Shown piece after piece: positions 15,535 through 23,774 of a DNA stretch of 64,000 nt. The DNA lies in assembly GCF_012972705.2 (NCBI RefSeq), contig NZ_JABCSC020000004.1, positions 248,001 through 312,000 on the forward strand. The letters run 5' to 3'. A program made the translations under genes and the position numbers. This DNA comes from Uliginosibacterium aquaticum. Its GTDB lineage: Bacteria > Pseudomonadota > Gammaproteobacteria > Burkholderiales > Rhodocyclaceae. The notes beneath the pieces are model-generated. The model made no database searches. It saw nothing but the letters and a program-made list of their open reading frames with translations, and was not told the origin of the DNA. The number at the start of each line of letters is the position of its first letter. Position 1 is the stretch's first letter.

Positions 15535-15885
15535 GTGAAAGTTTCCCCGCGCCAGGTGCTGGCTGCGCTGCTTCTTGGTCTGATGCTGCTGGCGCTGTTT
15601 GCCGGCGGAGCCCAGCCTGAGGCCGCCGGCCTGATTCCGGCGCCGTGGGACAAGCTGGCCCATCTCACCCTGTTCGCCGTGCTGGCCCTGCTGCTGCGGG
15701 GTGGCCTGGGCCTGCCCGCGTGGCTGGCGCTGCTGATCGCTCTGGGCATCGGTGCGGCAGACGAATTCCATCAGGCGGGACTGCCCGGGCGCTTTGCTGG
15801 CCTGGATGACTGGCTGGCGGATCTCGTTGGTGCCTTGCTGGGGCTGGCGCTGCTGCGCCTGTGGGGAAGACGTACCCGGGCCTGA
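15535..15885 (+). CDS. VanZ-like membrane protein
   Basis: This small polytopic protein, about 116 residues from the GTG at 15535, has about four hydrophobic segments. The VanZ-family pattern DKLAHLTLFAVLA, then ADEFHQ, PGR and DWLADLVGALLG is clear. An in-frame TTG at 15523, overlapping the carboxypeptidase stop, is an alternative start. The family includes the teicoplanin-resistance accessory VanZ, but most chromosomal members are of unknown function. Location after a PBP5 gene suggests an envelope link. Confidence 0.85.
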   Translation: MKVSPRQVLAALLLGLMLLALFAGGAQPEAAGLIPAPWDKLAHLTLFAVLALLLRGGLGLPAWLALLIALGIGAADEFHQAGLPGRFAGLDDWLADLVGALLGLALLRLWGRRTRA

Positions 15886-15931
15886 GCGCTGCTGACGGCG
15901 TAAAATCAGGTTCGCCTCTCTGGTCGCTCCC

Positions 15932-16876
15932 ATGCAGCTCTTCCTCGATCGTCTCGCCGCCGCGTCTCCTCTCTTTGTGCTGATCTTCGCCGGCTACGCC
16001 ATCGTGCGCTGGGGGGGCTGGCCGCGCAGCGTGGCCGATGCGCTGACCCGTTTCGTGTTTGGCCTGGCCCTGCCGGCATTGCTGTTCCACACGATGAGCG
16101 ACTTCTCCAAGTTGCCGGCGGTGGATGCACGTCTGCTGATCGCCTTCTTTGGCGGGGCGCTGATCGTCTTTGTGCTCGGGCGTGTCATGGCGGCCCGGAT
16201 TTTTCATCTGGACGGAGTCTCCGGCTCGATCTTTGCGCTCGGCTGCATCTTCTCTAACAACGTGATGCTGGGCCTGCCACTGGCCAAGGCCACACTGGGG
16301 GACGCGGCTCTGCCCAGCGTGGCACTGGTGCTGGTATTCAATGCGCTGACCCTGTGGACCCTGGTCACCGTGTCGATCGAGTGGGCGCAGCATGGCGAGT
16401 TCTCGGTCAAAGGCTTTGCCAAGACGGCGCGCAGCGTGATCACCAATCCGATCGTGGCCGCCATCGTCTCCGGCACCCTGTATGGCCTCACCGGCCTGCC
16501 GCTGCCGCATCTGGTGGCCCAGCCGCTGGCCATGGTCGGCGCTGCTGCCACGCCTATGGCACTGGTGGTGCTGGGCATGGGCCTGGCTGAATACAGCGTG
16601 CGCGAAGGCCTGACGCAGAGCCTCACGGTCTGCCTGATGAAGCTCATCGTGCTGCCGCTGGTGGTGGGCCTGCTGGCCTGGGGGCTGGGCCTGCCGAAAA
16701 TGGAAACGCAGGTGGTGGTGCTGCTCTCGTCGATGGCGATGGGCGTGAACGTCTATCTGATGTCCCGCCAGTTCAAGGTTTTCGAGGCACCTACGGCGGC
16801 CGGCATGGTGCTGTCCACCTTGCTGGCGGCGGTCACCACGCCGGTGGTGCTGACCGTGATCGAGGCGCTGGGCTGA
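15932..16876 (+). CDS. AEC family transporter (auxin efflux carrier / malate permease type)
   Basis: The 314-residue integral membrane protein has about ten hydrophobic helices in two repeats of five. The two half-repeats show helix-breaking features typical of the BART superfamily (CIFSNNVMLGLPLAKATLG, then LVVLGMGLAEYSV). AEC members export or import organic acids; bacterial relatives include malate and malonate permeases. It is encoded alone and converges with DUF4197, the two stops lying almost back to back. Confidence 0.9.
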   Translation: MQLFLDRLAAASPLFVLIFAGYAIVRWGGWPRSVADALTRFVFGLALPALLFHTMSDFSKLPAVDARLLIAFFGGALIVFVLGRVMAARIFHLDGVSGSIFALGCIFSNNVMLGLPLAKATLGDAALPSVALVLVFNALTLWTLVTVSIEWAQHGEFSVKGFAKTARSVITNPIVAAIVSGTLYGLTGLPLPHLVAQPLAMVGAAATPMALVVLGMGLAEYSVREGLTQSLTVCLMKLIVLPLVVGLLAWGLGLPKMETQVVVLLSSMAMGVNVYLMSRQFKVFEAPTAAGMVLSTLLAAVTTPVVLTVIEALG

Positions 16877-16877
16877 G

Positions 16878-17567
16878 TCAGTTCCCCAGCGCTCCGAAGA
16901 CCTTCTTCGCCAGTGAGCCAGCGGCCTGGGCGGGATTCTCGCGAATGGCACGTTCCTGTTCAGCGATCATCAGGTAGAGGCCGTCGAGGGCCTTCTTCGT
17001 CACGTACTGCTCCACGCTGGCATCTTCCGGTTTGAGCAGGCCGAAGCCGGCGGCCTTGCCCGCCAGTGAGTTGTATTGCTGGGTGATCGCCAGCTTGCCG
17101 GTGATCCGGCTGACGATGGGCTGGAAACGCTTGCTGAGTTCGGCACTGGTCTTCTCGCGGAAGTAGCGTGTGGCAGAGTCTTCACCACCGCTGAGGACGT
17201 TCTTCACGTCCTGCACGCTCATCTGCTTCACGGCGGCGAGCAGTAATGCCTGCGCTTCCGGGACGGCTTGCTCGGCCGCACGGTTCATGCTGGTCTCTAG
17301 TTCATCGATGGTCTGGCCCTGGCCCATCATGCGCAGCGCAGTCTCGGCTTTCTGCAGGTTGGCGGGCAGTTCGATGCGCACCTTGGGGTTGCCGAGGAAG
17401 CCATCTTCACGCCCGAGCTGTTTCACGGCCAGGCTTGCGCCCTGGGCCAGGGCTTCGCGCATGCCGCCCGTGGCGTCCTTGTCGGAGAAGGCGTCCAGCA
17501 GGCCGGCATGGGTGAGGCTGCTTGTGGCGGCAAGCAGAAGGTAGCAGACGAGGTTTTTGAAGCGCAT
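16878..17567 (-). CDS. DUF4197 domain-containing secreted protein
   Basis: The 229-residue product has a signal peptide (cleavage after SLTHA, about residue 21). The rest is helical: GGMREALAQGASLAVKQLG, a KVRIELP segment, RYFREKTSAEL and a C-terminal KALDGLYLMIAEQE helix. This pattern matches DUF4197, a periplasmic family of unknown role. It lies 17 bp downstream of the GNAT gene on the same strand, so the two may share a transcript. Confidence 0.9.
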   Translation of the reverse strand: MRFKNLVCYLLLAATSSLTHAGLLDAFSDKDATGGMREALAQGASLAVKQLGREDGFLGNPKVRIELPANLQKAETALRMMGQGQTIDELETSMNRAAEQAVPEAQALLLAAVKQMSVQDVKNVLSGGEDSATRYFREKTSAELSKRFQPIVSRITGKLAITQQYNSLAGKAAGFGLLKPEDASVEQYVTKKALDGLYLMIAEQERAIRENPAQAAGSLAKKVFGALGN

Positions 17568-17584
17568 GAGGGTCTCCGGAGAGC

Positions 17585-18088
17585 TTAGCCGCAGAGGGCA
17601 AAAGCAGGGTGAAAGCTGACGCTGCCCTGGGGGCAGGGCACGCAGGTTGTGTGAATCATGAAGTAGTCGGCCGGTACGCCGGCAAGGACCAGGCCTGGCT
17701 GTGGGCGAAAACCGAAGCGTCGGTAATAGGCCGGGTCGCCGAGCACGACACAGCCCTGGGCCCCGAGCTCGTCGAGGCGGGCCAGACCCGCCGCGATCAG
17801 CGCCTGACCGATGCCGCTGCGCTGGCGGGCAGGTGCTACCGACAGTGGCGCGAGGCCGAACCAGGCGCGCTCTTCGCCGCCGATCAGCACTTCTGAGAAG
17901 CCAATGTGACCAATGATTTCGCCGCGCTCTTCAGCAACCAGCGAGACGCTCAGCGCACCAGCTGTGCGCAGGGCTGCAATCAGCAAGTGCTCGGTCTGCT
18001 GGCTGTGGGGCTGGCCATTGAAGGCCTGCTGCGTGATCCGGCCAATGGCGTCAACATCTGCCGCAGTTTCGGGCCGGATCTGCAGCAT
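17585..18088 (-). CDS. GNAT N-acetyltransferase (YhbS-like)
   Basis: This 167-residue single-domain enzyme has the acetyl-CoA pyrophosphate loop RQRSGIGQAL (about residues 88-97), preceded by LAPLSVAP. The GCVVLGDPAYYRRFGF motif is typical of the YhbS/YhbS-like subgroup. The acceptor substrate is unknown. It starts 3 nt after the purT stop and is almost certainly cotranscribed with purT. Confidence 0.92.
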   Translation of the reverse strand: MLQIRPETAADVDAIGRITQQAFNGQPHSQQTEHLLIAALRTAGALSVSLVAEERGEIIGHIGFSEVLIGGEERAWFGLAPLSVAPARQRSGIGQALIAAGLARLDELGAQGCVVLGDPAYYRRFGFRPQPGLVLAGVPADYFMIHTTCVPCPQGSVSFHPAFALCG

Positions 18089-18091
18089 GCT

Positions 18092-19291
18092 TCAGTCTGC
18101 CGCGCAGGGCTTGACCTTGTTGGCACAGGCGGTGGCGCGTGCGCGCGCCGTTTCAACATCATCGGCGCTGGCCACGGCCACCCCCATGCGGCGGCGCTCG
18201 AAGGCTTCGGGCTTGCCGAACAGGCGCAGATCCGATTCCGGCACCTGCAGGGCCGCATCGATATCTTCGAAGACGATCCCGGTGGCGTCCATGTTGCCGT
18301 AGATCACGGCGCTGGCGGCCGGGCGGTGCAGGCTGGTGTCCACCGGTAGGCCAAGGATTGCGCGGGCATGCAACTCGAACTCGGAGAAGCGTTGTGAGGC
18401 CAGCGTGACCAGACCCGTGTCATGCGGGCGCGGGCTGACTTCGGAGAACCACACCTGTTCGCCCTTGACGAAGAGTTCCACGCCGAAGAGGCCACGGCCG
18501 CCCAGCGCGGTGGTGACCTTGTCAGCGATCTCGCGCGAGCGGTGCAGAGCAACGGGCCGCATGGCTTGCGGCTGCCAGCTCTCGACATAATCGCCCCGTA
18601 CCTGCACATGGCCGACCGGTGCGCAGTAGCTGGTTTCGATTTCGCCCCTGGCATTGCTGGCGCGCACGGTGAGGAGCGTGATCTCGTAATCGAAATCGAT
18701 GAAGCCTTCAACGATCACCCGCCCGCCCTTCACGCGCCCGCCGGTGGCTGCATATTCCCAGGCCGCGTCTACATCCGCTTCGCTGCGGATTACGGACTGA
18801 CCCTTGCCGGAGGAGGACATCACTGGCTTCACCACGCAGGGATAGCCAACCTGGCGGATCGCGGCGCGCAACTCATCGATCGTATCGGCGAACGCGTAGG
18901 GCGAGGTGGCGAGCTGAAGTTCCTCGGCCGCCAGGCGACGGATGCCTTCACGGTTCATGGTGAGCTGGGTGGCGCGTGCGGTGGGCACCACCACCGCGAG
19001 GCCATCAGCTTCGATGCGCGCCAGCTCGTCGGTAGCGATGGCTTCGATCTCAGGCACGATGATGTGCGGGCGTTCGAGTTCAACCAGCGCGCGCAGGGCC
19101 TGGGCATCGGTCATGTCGATGCTGTGCCAGCGGTGGGCCACCTGGTGGCCGGGGGCGTGCGGGTAGCGATCCACGGCGATCACCTCGCAGCCGAAACGCT
19201 GCAGGGCGATGATGACTTCCTTGCCCAGCTCACCCGAGCCGAGAAGCATGACACGAGTAGCTGAGGGGGAGAGGGGCGTGCCGATATGCAT
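18092..19291 (-). CDS. purT: formate-dependent phosphoribosylglycinamide formyltransferase
   Basis: The 399-residue ATP-grasp enzyme (start ATG 19291) makes formyl-GAR from GAR, formate and ATP in purine synthesis. It shows the N-terminal nucleotide-fold [12 protein letters not shown], the conserved [12 protein letters not shown] segment, the ATP loop [11 protein letters not shown] and the metal-binding [20 protein letters not shown] region. Length is close to the 392 residues of E. coli PurT. The enzyme is an alternative to the folate-dependent PurN. The adenylate cyclase gene lies 74 bp upstream on the same strand. Confidence 0.96.
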   Translation of the reverse strand: MHIGTPLSPSATRVMLLGSGELGKEVIIALQRFGCEVIAVDRYPHAPGHQVAHRWHSIDMTDAQALRALVELERPHIIVPEIEAIATDELARIEADGLAVVVPTARATQLTMNREGIRRLAAEELQLATSPYAFADTIDELRAAIRQVGYPCVVKPVMSSSGKGQSVIRSEADVDAAWEYAATGGRVKGGRVIVEGFIDFDYEITLLTVRASNARGEIETSYCAPVGHVQVRGDYVESWQPQAMRPVALHRSREIADKVTTALGGRGLFGVELFVKGEQVWFSEVSPRPHDTGLVTLASQRFSEFELHARAILGLPVDTSLHRPAASAVIYGNMDATGIVFEDIDAALQVPESDLRLFGKPEAFERRRMGVAVASADDVETARARATACANKVKPCAAD

Positions 19292-19365
19292 GGTGCTTGG
19301 AACTCGGAGAGGGGAAAGGGAAGGCGGGATTTTACCTGCGCGGCCGATGGCGGGGCAGGTCTGCC

Positions 19366-20694
19366 TCAATCCACGCCGCTGACGTCGATATCGAGGGTTT
19401 CAAAGCGCGATGTGCGGGGCGATTTGCCCTTGTCGCTGCCGCGACCGAGCAGGCGCCATACGCTGACCATGCCCTTGCCTTTGAGGCGCAGGGTGACCGG
19501 GTCTTCGAAGATGAAGCGGTACTTGAGGCGGGCGAAGGTGGTGGAATCGCACTGGATCATGCTCGGGTGACTCTCGCCCGTGATGCGGCTGGCGAGATTC
19601 ACCGTGTCGCCCCACAGGTCGTAGATGAATTTCTTGCGCCCAACTACTCCGGCGACTACCGGGCCGGTGCCGATGCCGACCCGGATCTGCAGATTGCGGC
19701 CTTGCAGGGCGGAGTCTTCGGCTAGCCAGTCACGCATGTCCAGAGCCAGTTCAGCGATCGCGCCGCAGGGATCGGCAAGGCTGGCGTTGAGGCCGCCGGC
19801 CACCATATAGGCATCCCCGATGGTCTTGATCTTTTCGAGGCCGCGCGCCTCGGCCAGTTCGTCGAACTTGCTGAACACGTGGTTGAGCACCTTGAACACC
19901 TCGTCCGGCGGCAGGCCGGCGGCGAGCTCGGTGAAATTCACGATGTCGGCAAACATTACCGACACCTCGGCGCAGCCATCGGCAATCGTCTCTTCGGAGT
20001 TCTTCAGGCGCAGCGCGATTGGCGCCGGCAGGATATTCAGCAGCAGGCGCTCGGAGCGGGCCTGCTCCACAGCCAGGCGGGCATGGGCCTCTTCGAGCTG
20101 GCCCTGAGTCTTGCGGCGCTCGGTGATGGCAAAGCGCAGGCACAGATAAACCATGCTGGAGAGCGTGGCGAAGTTGAGCGCAAAAAACAGAACAGAGACC
20201 TTGCGTGGAACACCGCTGGCGGGCCCCCCCAGATCTGCCAGCACGTAATCGGCAGCGCCGGTGAGCAGGGTGAAAATGACGTAAGCGGCAAACCAGGGCA
20301 GCGACTCACGCGCACCCACGCAGAGCAGGGCGCAGACCGGCGCCAGCACGCCCCACAGGATCAGGCCGGAGGCGGCGACAGAGTCACCCAGGGCCCATTG
20401 GGCCATGAAGGGGAAAAACAGCAGCACGCTGAGCAGAACGGTGCGGAAAACTTCGAAGTTGCTCCAGCGCGCGTAGATCAGCATGTTGGCCGCGATCACC
20501 AGTTGCAGGCCGAAAGGCAGGCTCGAAGGCAGCTGCGGGCCGAGCAGCCAGTAAATCAGGAGCCACAGGCCGGACGCCAGACTGACCAGACCGCTCACCA
20601 GCGCCAGCAAACCCTTCTGCAGGCGCAGCTCGTCGCTATCCCCCGGGTCGATACCGGCGGTGCGAAGGCGGTGGAGGAGGCTGGCAGAACTCAT
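19366..20694 (-). CDS. membrane class III adenylate cyclase
   Basis: The 442-residue product has about six membrane segments in residues 28-190, a short coiled coil (about 193-220) and a class III cyclase domain. The key residues can be read: metal-binding Asp250 (FADIVNFT) and Asp294 (KTIGD), adenine-selecting Lys290 and Asp359 (YDLWGDTVN), and transition-state Asn366 and Arg370. The Lys/Asp pair predicts ATP rather than GTP as substrate, hence cAMP production. It is 41 bp downstream of the last pseudopilin gene on the same strand, so it may be transcribed with the pilus cluster. Confidence 0.93.
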   Translation of the reverse strand: MSSASLLHRLRTAGIDPGDSDELRLQKGLLALVSGLVSLASGLWLLIYWLLGPQLPSSLPFGLQLVIAANMLIYARWSNFEVFRTVLLSVLLFFPFMAQWALGDSVAASGLILWGVLAPVCALLCVGARESLPWFAAYVIFTLLTGAADYVLADLGGPASGVPRKVSVLFFALNFATLSSMVYLCLRFAITERRKTQGQLEEAHARLAVEQARSERLLLNILPAPIALRLKNSEETIADGCAEVSVMFADIVNFTELAAGLPPDEVFKVLNHVFSKFDELAEARGLEKIKTIGDAYMVAGGLNASLADPCGAIAELALDMRDWLAEDSALQGRNLQIRVGIGTGPVVAGVVGRKKFIYDLWGDTVNLASRITGESHPSMIQCDSTTFARLKYRFIFEDPVTLRLKGKGMVSVWRLLGRGSDKGKSPRTSRFETLDIDVSGVD

Positions 20695-20735
20695 CAGGGC
20701 GCTATTCTCGCAGACTTGCCTGTGACCAGTCTTGC

Positions 20736-21461
20736 TCAGGGTGACGCGCTGGAGTTGGCCGCACTGCTGGCGCTGCTCGAAGTGCTGTCGCTGAGGCTGA
20801 AACCGGCGTCCATCAGCTGCTTGAGTACGACGTAACGTGACACGTAGAGCCCCTGATCGTCAAAACTATCTGACTGGGTTCGCAGTACCACGCGCAGCGG
20901 GGTGCTGAAGCCGGCCGAGCGGTTGCTGATCTCGTTGGTATCGGTGGGCGTGCTGCGCAGGGTGTTTTGCACGCTGATGGCGCCATTGCCGTTGGCGCCG
21001 TGTGACCACAGGGCAAAGGCCACCGCATCGGTGGCGGGGTCGTTGCTGTCGAGCACAACAGTGATATTGCCCACACTGGTCTTGCCCGGCGTCACGGTGA
21101 AGTTGTTTGAGACTTCGTAGCTCAGGTACTGATCCCACGCGTCCAGCCCCTGAACACCCAGGGTGCGCCAGGGCAGCAGGCCACGGCGCAGGTCGCCGCT
21201 GCAAGTGCTACGGGCCGCGCCGAAGCTCGCGCCGCCCATCTGGGCTGGATCTGCCGGGCAGGGCAGGGCCCCCTGGGCTGCCGCGTAAGCCAGCAGAGCC
21301 TGTTTGGCTTCGAGCAGGGCTGCCTGGGTCTGGGCAAAGCGGCCGTGTTCGGTTTGGATGCGCAGCGTCAGCAGTGCACCGGCTGAAAGCAGGGTGATGA
21401 TCAGCAGCGTGATGGCCATTTCCGCTAGCGAGAAACCTGCAGCTGAACGGGCTGAGGTCAT
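20736..21461 (-). CDS. type IV pilin-like protein (pseudopilin) with PCP motif
   Basis: The 241-residue product has a prepilin peptidase site, GFSLAEMAITLLI: cleavage after Gly leaves Phe1 with Glu5, the assembly-critical residue. After the helical stalk comes LPCPADP, a second Cys about 20 residues on (RSTCSG), and GLLPWRTLG then DAWDQYLSYEV. The C-terminus is a Ser/Ala-rich tail. At about 240 residues it is larger than a typical major pilin, and it is likely a minor pilin or tip component. Its start overlaps the stop of the preceding gene. Confidence 0.85.
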   Translation of the reverse strand: MTSARSAAGFSLAEMAITLLIITLLSAGALLTLRIQTEHGRFAQTQAALLEAKQALLAYAAAQGALPCPADPAQMGGASFGAARSTCSGDLRRGLLPWRTLGVQGLDAWDQYLSYEVSNNFTVTPGKTSVGNITVVLDSNDPATDAVAFALWSHGANGNGAISVQNTLRSTPTDTNEISNRSAGFSTPLRVVLRTQSDSFDDQGLYVSRYVVLKQLMDAGFSLSDSTSSSASSAANSSASP

Positions 21462-22756
21462 TGGCAGAGCGCCTTTCGGGGGGAGTCACTGTTCAGGGAG
21501 ATGCTGCAGCGGTAGCTAGCAGGATCACTTGCATCAAGCTTGATCGAGAGCTTCGGGGTGCTGCCGGTGCTGTCGTAGTTGATGAAGCGGTACCAGTCGT
21601 TGGCGCAGAGCCAGAGTGGTGTCTGAGTTGAGTCGCTGTCGTAACAGCCACTGCCGCTATCGACCTCGGCAAGCGTGGTCGTGCTGACACCATTCTTGAT
21701 TTTTGTTTCAGTGAGCGTCATGCCGCCGAAGGCAGTGAAGTCAAAACATGCCGGGTTCTTGCTGCGCAGCGTGGCCAGTGTGCCAGAGCTGCTTGCCGGG
21801 ATGATCTTGTCGATGGATTTTGTGCTGCTAGCACTGCAACTGCCGATCTGAGTGGGGGCTGGACTTGTATCTGTGCCGGTCTCATTGGCTAGCCGCTCCA
21901 AAACTTCGCGCAGCAACGGTTTCATGATGTCTGCACGTGTCACGGGAAGGATCACATCATTGCTGCACTCTCCACCGATCTTGCTGCTGTCCGTGATGGC
22001 ACTACGCGGCATGCATTTGCCGGTGCTGGTATTGAGGGCGGTGACGCTGGCTGAGTCGGCATAGTAGGAAATACTGCCGCTATCCTTGCCGGCTGCATTT
22101 CTGGTGTCGCCCAAACCCTCCAGAAAGGCTTTGGCCTTGCCGCTAGCGCACGGAGTAACGGGGGTGCGGGAATCGGCCTGTGCCAGGAGGGGAGCGCCTG
22201 GGGCTATCAGCAGAGCCATGACCGGTTTTCCATTGACCTGTATGACGGACTTGGTGTCGGGGTTGATAGGCGCTTTGTCACCGGTGTCTTTAAGTCGCTC
22301 GGTCACATTCATCGAGCGGAATACAGGGCTGATGGCGTACCAGACGCACTCATCGTTCGCGTCTTTGGCTGCGGTTTCACTGCGGCTGCTGTTCAGTACG
22401 GGGAGATCCCTATAAGGGAAGCGGCCTGCCGTCAGGGCTTCACTGGGGCTGCAGAGCAGGTTACCCCAGCCGCCTAGCGCCGGCGTGCCATCTGCACCGA
22501 TGCCGTTGTTGTCGGTGTCCGGGCAGGGCATGGCGCCAGGGTTGGCTGCCTGACTTTTTCCGCCGAACACAGCCCGGTCAATCAGACGCATGCGGGCTTC
22601 TTCAAGCGCTTCGAGCTGACGGCTGCGCAGATCACTAGTGCTGCGTTGGGCAAAGTCCTGCAAGGGGGAATTGACGGCACTGACCGTCCAAGCTGCTCCA
22701 AGTGCGAGCAGCAGGGCGAGCATGGCAAGCAGGATGTAGCCACGCTGCTGTTTCAT
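21458..22756 (-). CDS. large PilX/GspK-like pseudopilin with PCP motif
   Basis: The 432-residue product has an N-terminal QQRGYILLAMLALLLALG helix that looks like a prepilin signal lacking Glu5, as in GspK and PilX proteins that cap pseudopilin tips. A long stalk is followed by a Cys-rich exported domain with MPCPDTDNNG, a second Cys (NLLCSP) and GRFPYRDL, the same motif order as in the neighbouring pseudopilin. About ten cysteines in the ectodomain suggest disulfide bonds. ATGA overlaps couple it to both neighbours. PilX is the closest description I can support. Confidence 0.75.
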   Translation of the reverse strand: MKQQRGYILLAMLALLLALGAAWTVSAVNSPLQDFAQRSTSDLRSRQLEALEEARMRLIDRAVFGGKSQAANPGAMPCPDTDNNGIGADGTPALGGWGNLLCSPSEALTAGRFPYRDLPVLNSSRSETAAKDANDECVWYAISPVFRSMNVTERLKDTGDKAPINPDTKSVIQVNGKPVMALLIAPGAPLLAQADSRTPVTPCASGKAKAFLEGLGDTRNAAGKDSGSISYYADSASVTALNTSTGKCMPRSAITDSSKIGGECSNDVILPVTRADIMKPLLREVLERLANETGTDTSPAPTQIGSCSASSTKSIDKIIPASSSGTLATLRSKNPACFDFTAFGGMTLTETKIKNGVSTTTLAEVDSGSGCYDSDSTQTPLWLCANDWYRFINYDSTGSTPKLSIKLDASDPASYRCSISLNSDSPRKALCQ

Positions 22757-23169
22757 GGCCGGATCTGCTCCGGTGCCGGAACGAGCTGGATGCGCTCACC
22801 AACCTTCAGTTCCCGCGTCTTTCCTTCGCCCACGAAGACGCTGGCCGAGCGCTCGCCGAGCGCGGCGACTGGAGCGCGATCGTGATGGGCGCGGCCGTTG
22901 ATCCATACCGTGCTCTGGCCCCCGCTGCGGCGTACGATGCCTTGCAAGGTGATGCTGTCTGACTCCTGCTCTTCGCCAATGCGGGCATTGCGACGGCGCA
23001 ATTCATCCAGGATGGCGCGTTGCTGGCGGCTGTGGAAGAGGCGGCCGATCCCGTTCTCCTGCGTACTGCTTTCCGCTGTGGCCACTGGCTCAGCGTCGGC
23101 GGGCCTGGTTCCGAACAGGGCAAGGCTGGCAAGCAGGGCGGAGAGCAGGAGGGGGCGAACGCGGTTCAT
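22753..23169 (-). CDS. MshK/PilP-like pilus biogenesis protein
   Basis: The start was placed at the ATG at 23169 (overlapping ATGA with the upstream gene), giving 138 residues. A signal peptide (cleavage after ADA, about residue 26) is followed by a charged helical region and a small beta domain: SITLQGIVRRSGGQSTVWING and a C-terminal LKVGERIQLVP. This ligand-like strand pattern is that of MshK/PilP/GspC homology-region proteins, which bridge the inner-membrane platform to the secretin. The assignment rests on size, pattern and gene position. Confidence 0.65.
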   Translation of the reverse strand: MNRVRPLLLSALLASLALFGTRPADAEPVATAESSTQENGIGRLFHSRQQRAILDELRRRNARIGEEQESDSITLQGIVRRSGGQSTVWINGRAHHDRAPVAALGERSASVFVGEGKTRELKVGERIQLVPAPEQIRP

Positions 23170-23774
23170 GGTTCTACGGTGGCTGGCGGTGTGATGCTTA
23201 TCCAGTCTAGCGCGCATTCGGCGTGCAGACCGCCTCCATCCCCTCCCGTACGGATATTGTTGCGCACAAGCAAGCAGCGCTGCGGGTGGAGGAGTACGTC
23301 CGGCCGGGTGGCGAGGCGCTCGAGAAAGGCCAGCAGATCGCCTTCGTGGAGCAATTCGAGGCTCAGTTTCATCTGGCTGGCCTGCAGGTTGAAGAGGCCG
23401 GCGGCGTCAATTTTGCCCAAGCTGCGACGGGGCGCTAGGGTGAATTCCGGTGGCGGCAGACGCAGGGCGAGGGCTGCTGAGCGTACGCCATTGGCCCACT
23501 CGAGACGGTTCTCCGGGCCGATCAGACCTTGTTGGCGCAGGGTTTCAAAGCGTGTGATGGTTTCGCGCAGCAAGGCTTCATCGCGGCTGGTTGCGAGATA
23601 ACGCTCATGCAGCTGGCGTGCTTCGTCGCGGGTGCTGGCGTGGCTGGCACGGGCATTGGCCTGGCTATGCCGGGCAGCCCACAACAAGGTGGCGCCGAGG
23701 GTGATGCAGATGAGGGCGACAAGGAGGCTTCCGCCCAGATGGCGCAGGGCGAGGCGCTGCAGTTCGGCGTTCAT
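23166..23774 (-). CDS. MshJ/PilO-like inner-membrane alignment protein
   Basis: The 202-residue product has one membrane segment (about residues 14-34), a coiled coil (about 38-80) and a ferredoxin-like C-terminal region with LSLELLHEGDLLAFLERLAT, a pattern seen in PilO, GspM and MshJ. These proteins form the periplasmic alignment ring with PilN. Overlapping stop/start codons couple it to both neighbours. Confidence 0.75.
   Translation of the reverse strand: MNAELQRLALRHLGGSLLVALICITLGATLLWAARHSQANARASHASTRDEARQLHERYLATSRDEALLRETITRFETLRQQGLIGPENRLEWANGVRSAALALRLPPPEFTLAPRRSLGKIDAAGLFNLQASQMKLSLELLHEGDLLAFLERLATRPDVLLHPQRCLLVRNNIRTGGDGGGLHAECALDWISITPPATVEP

Noticed and set aside
14382-16951. 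Long minus-strand frames opposite dacC, the VanZ-like gene and the AEC permease
   Set aside because: They overlap genes with intact family motifs and have no ribosome-binding sites or recognisable domains.
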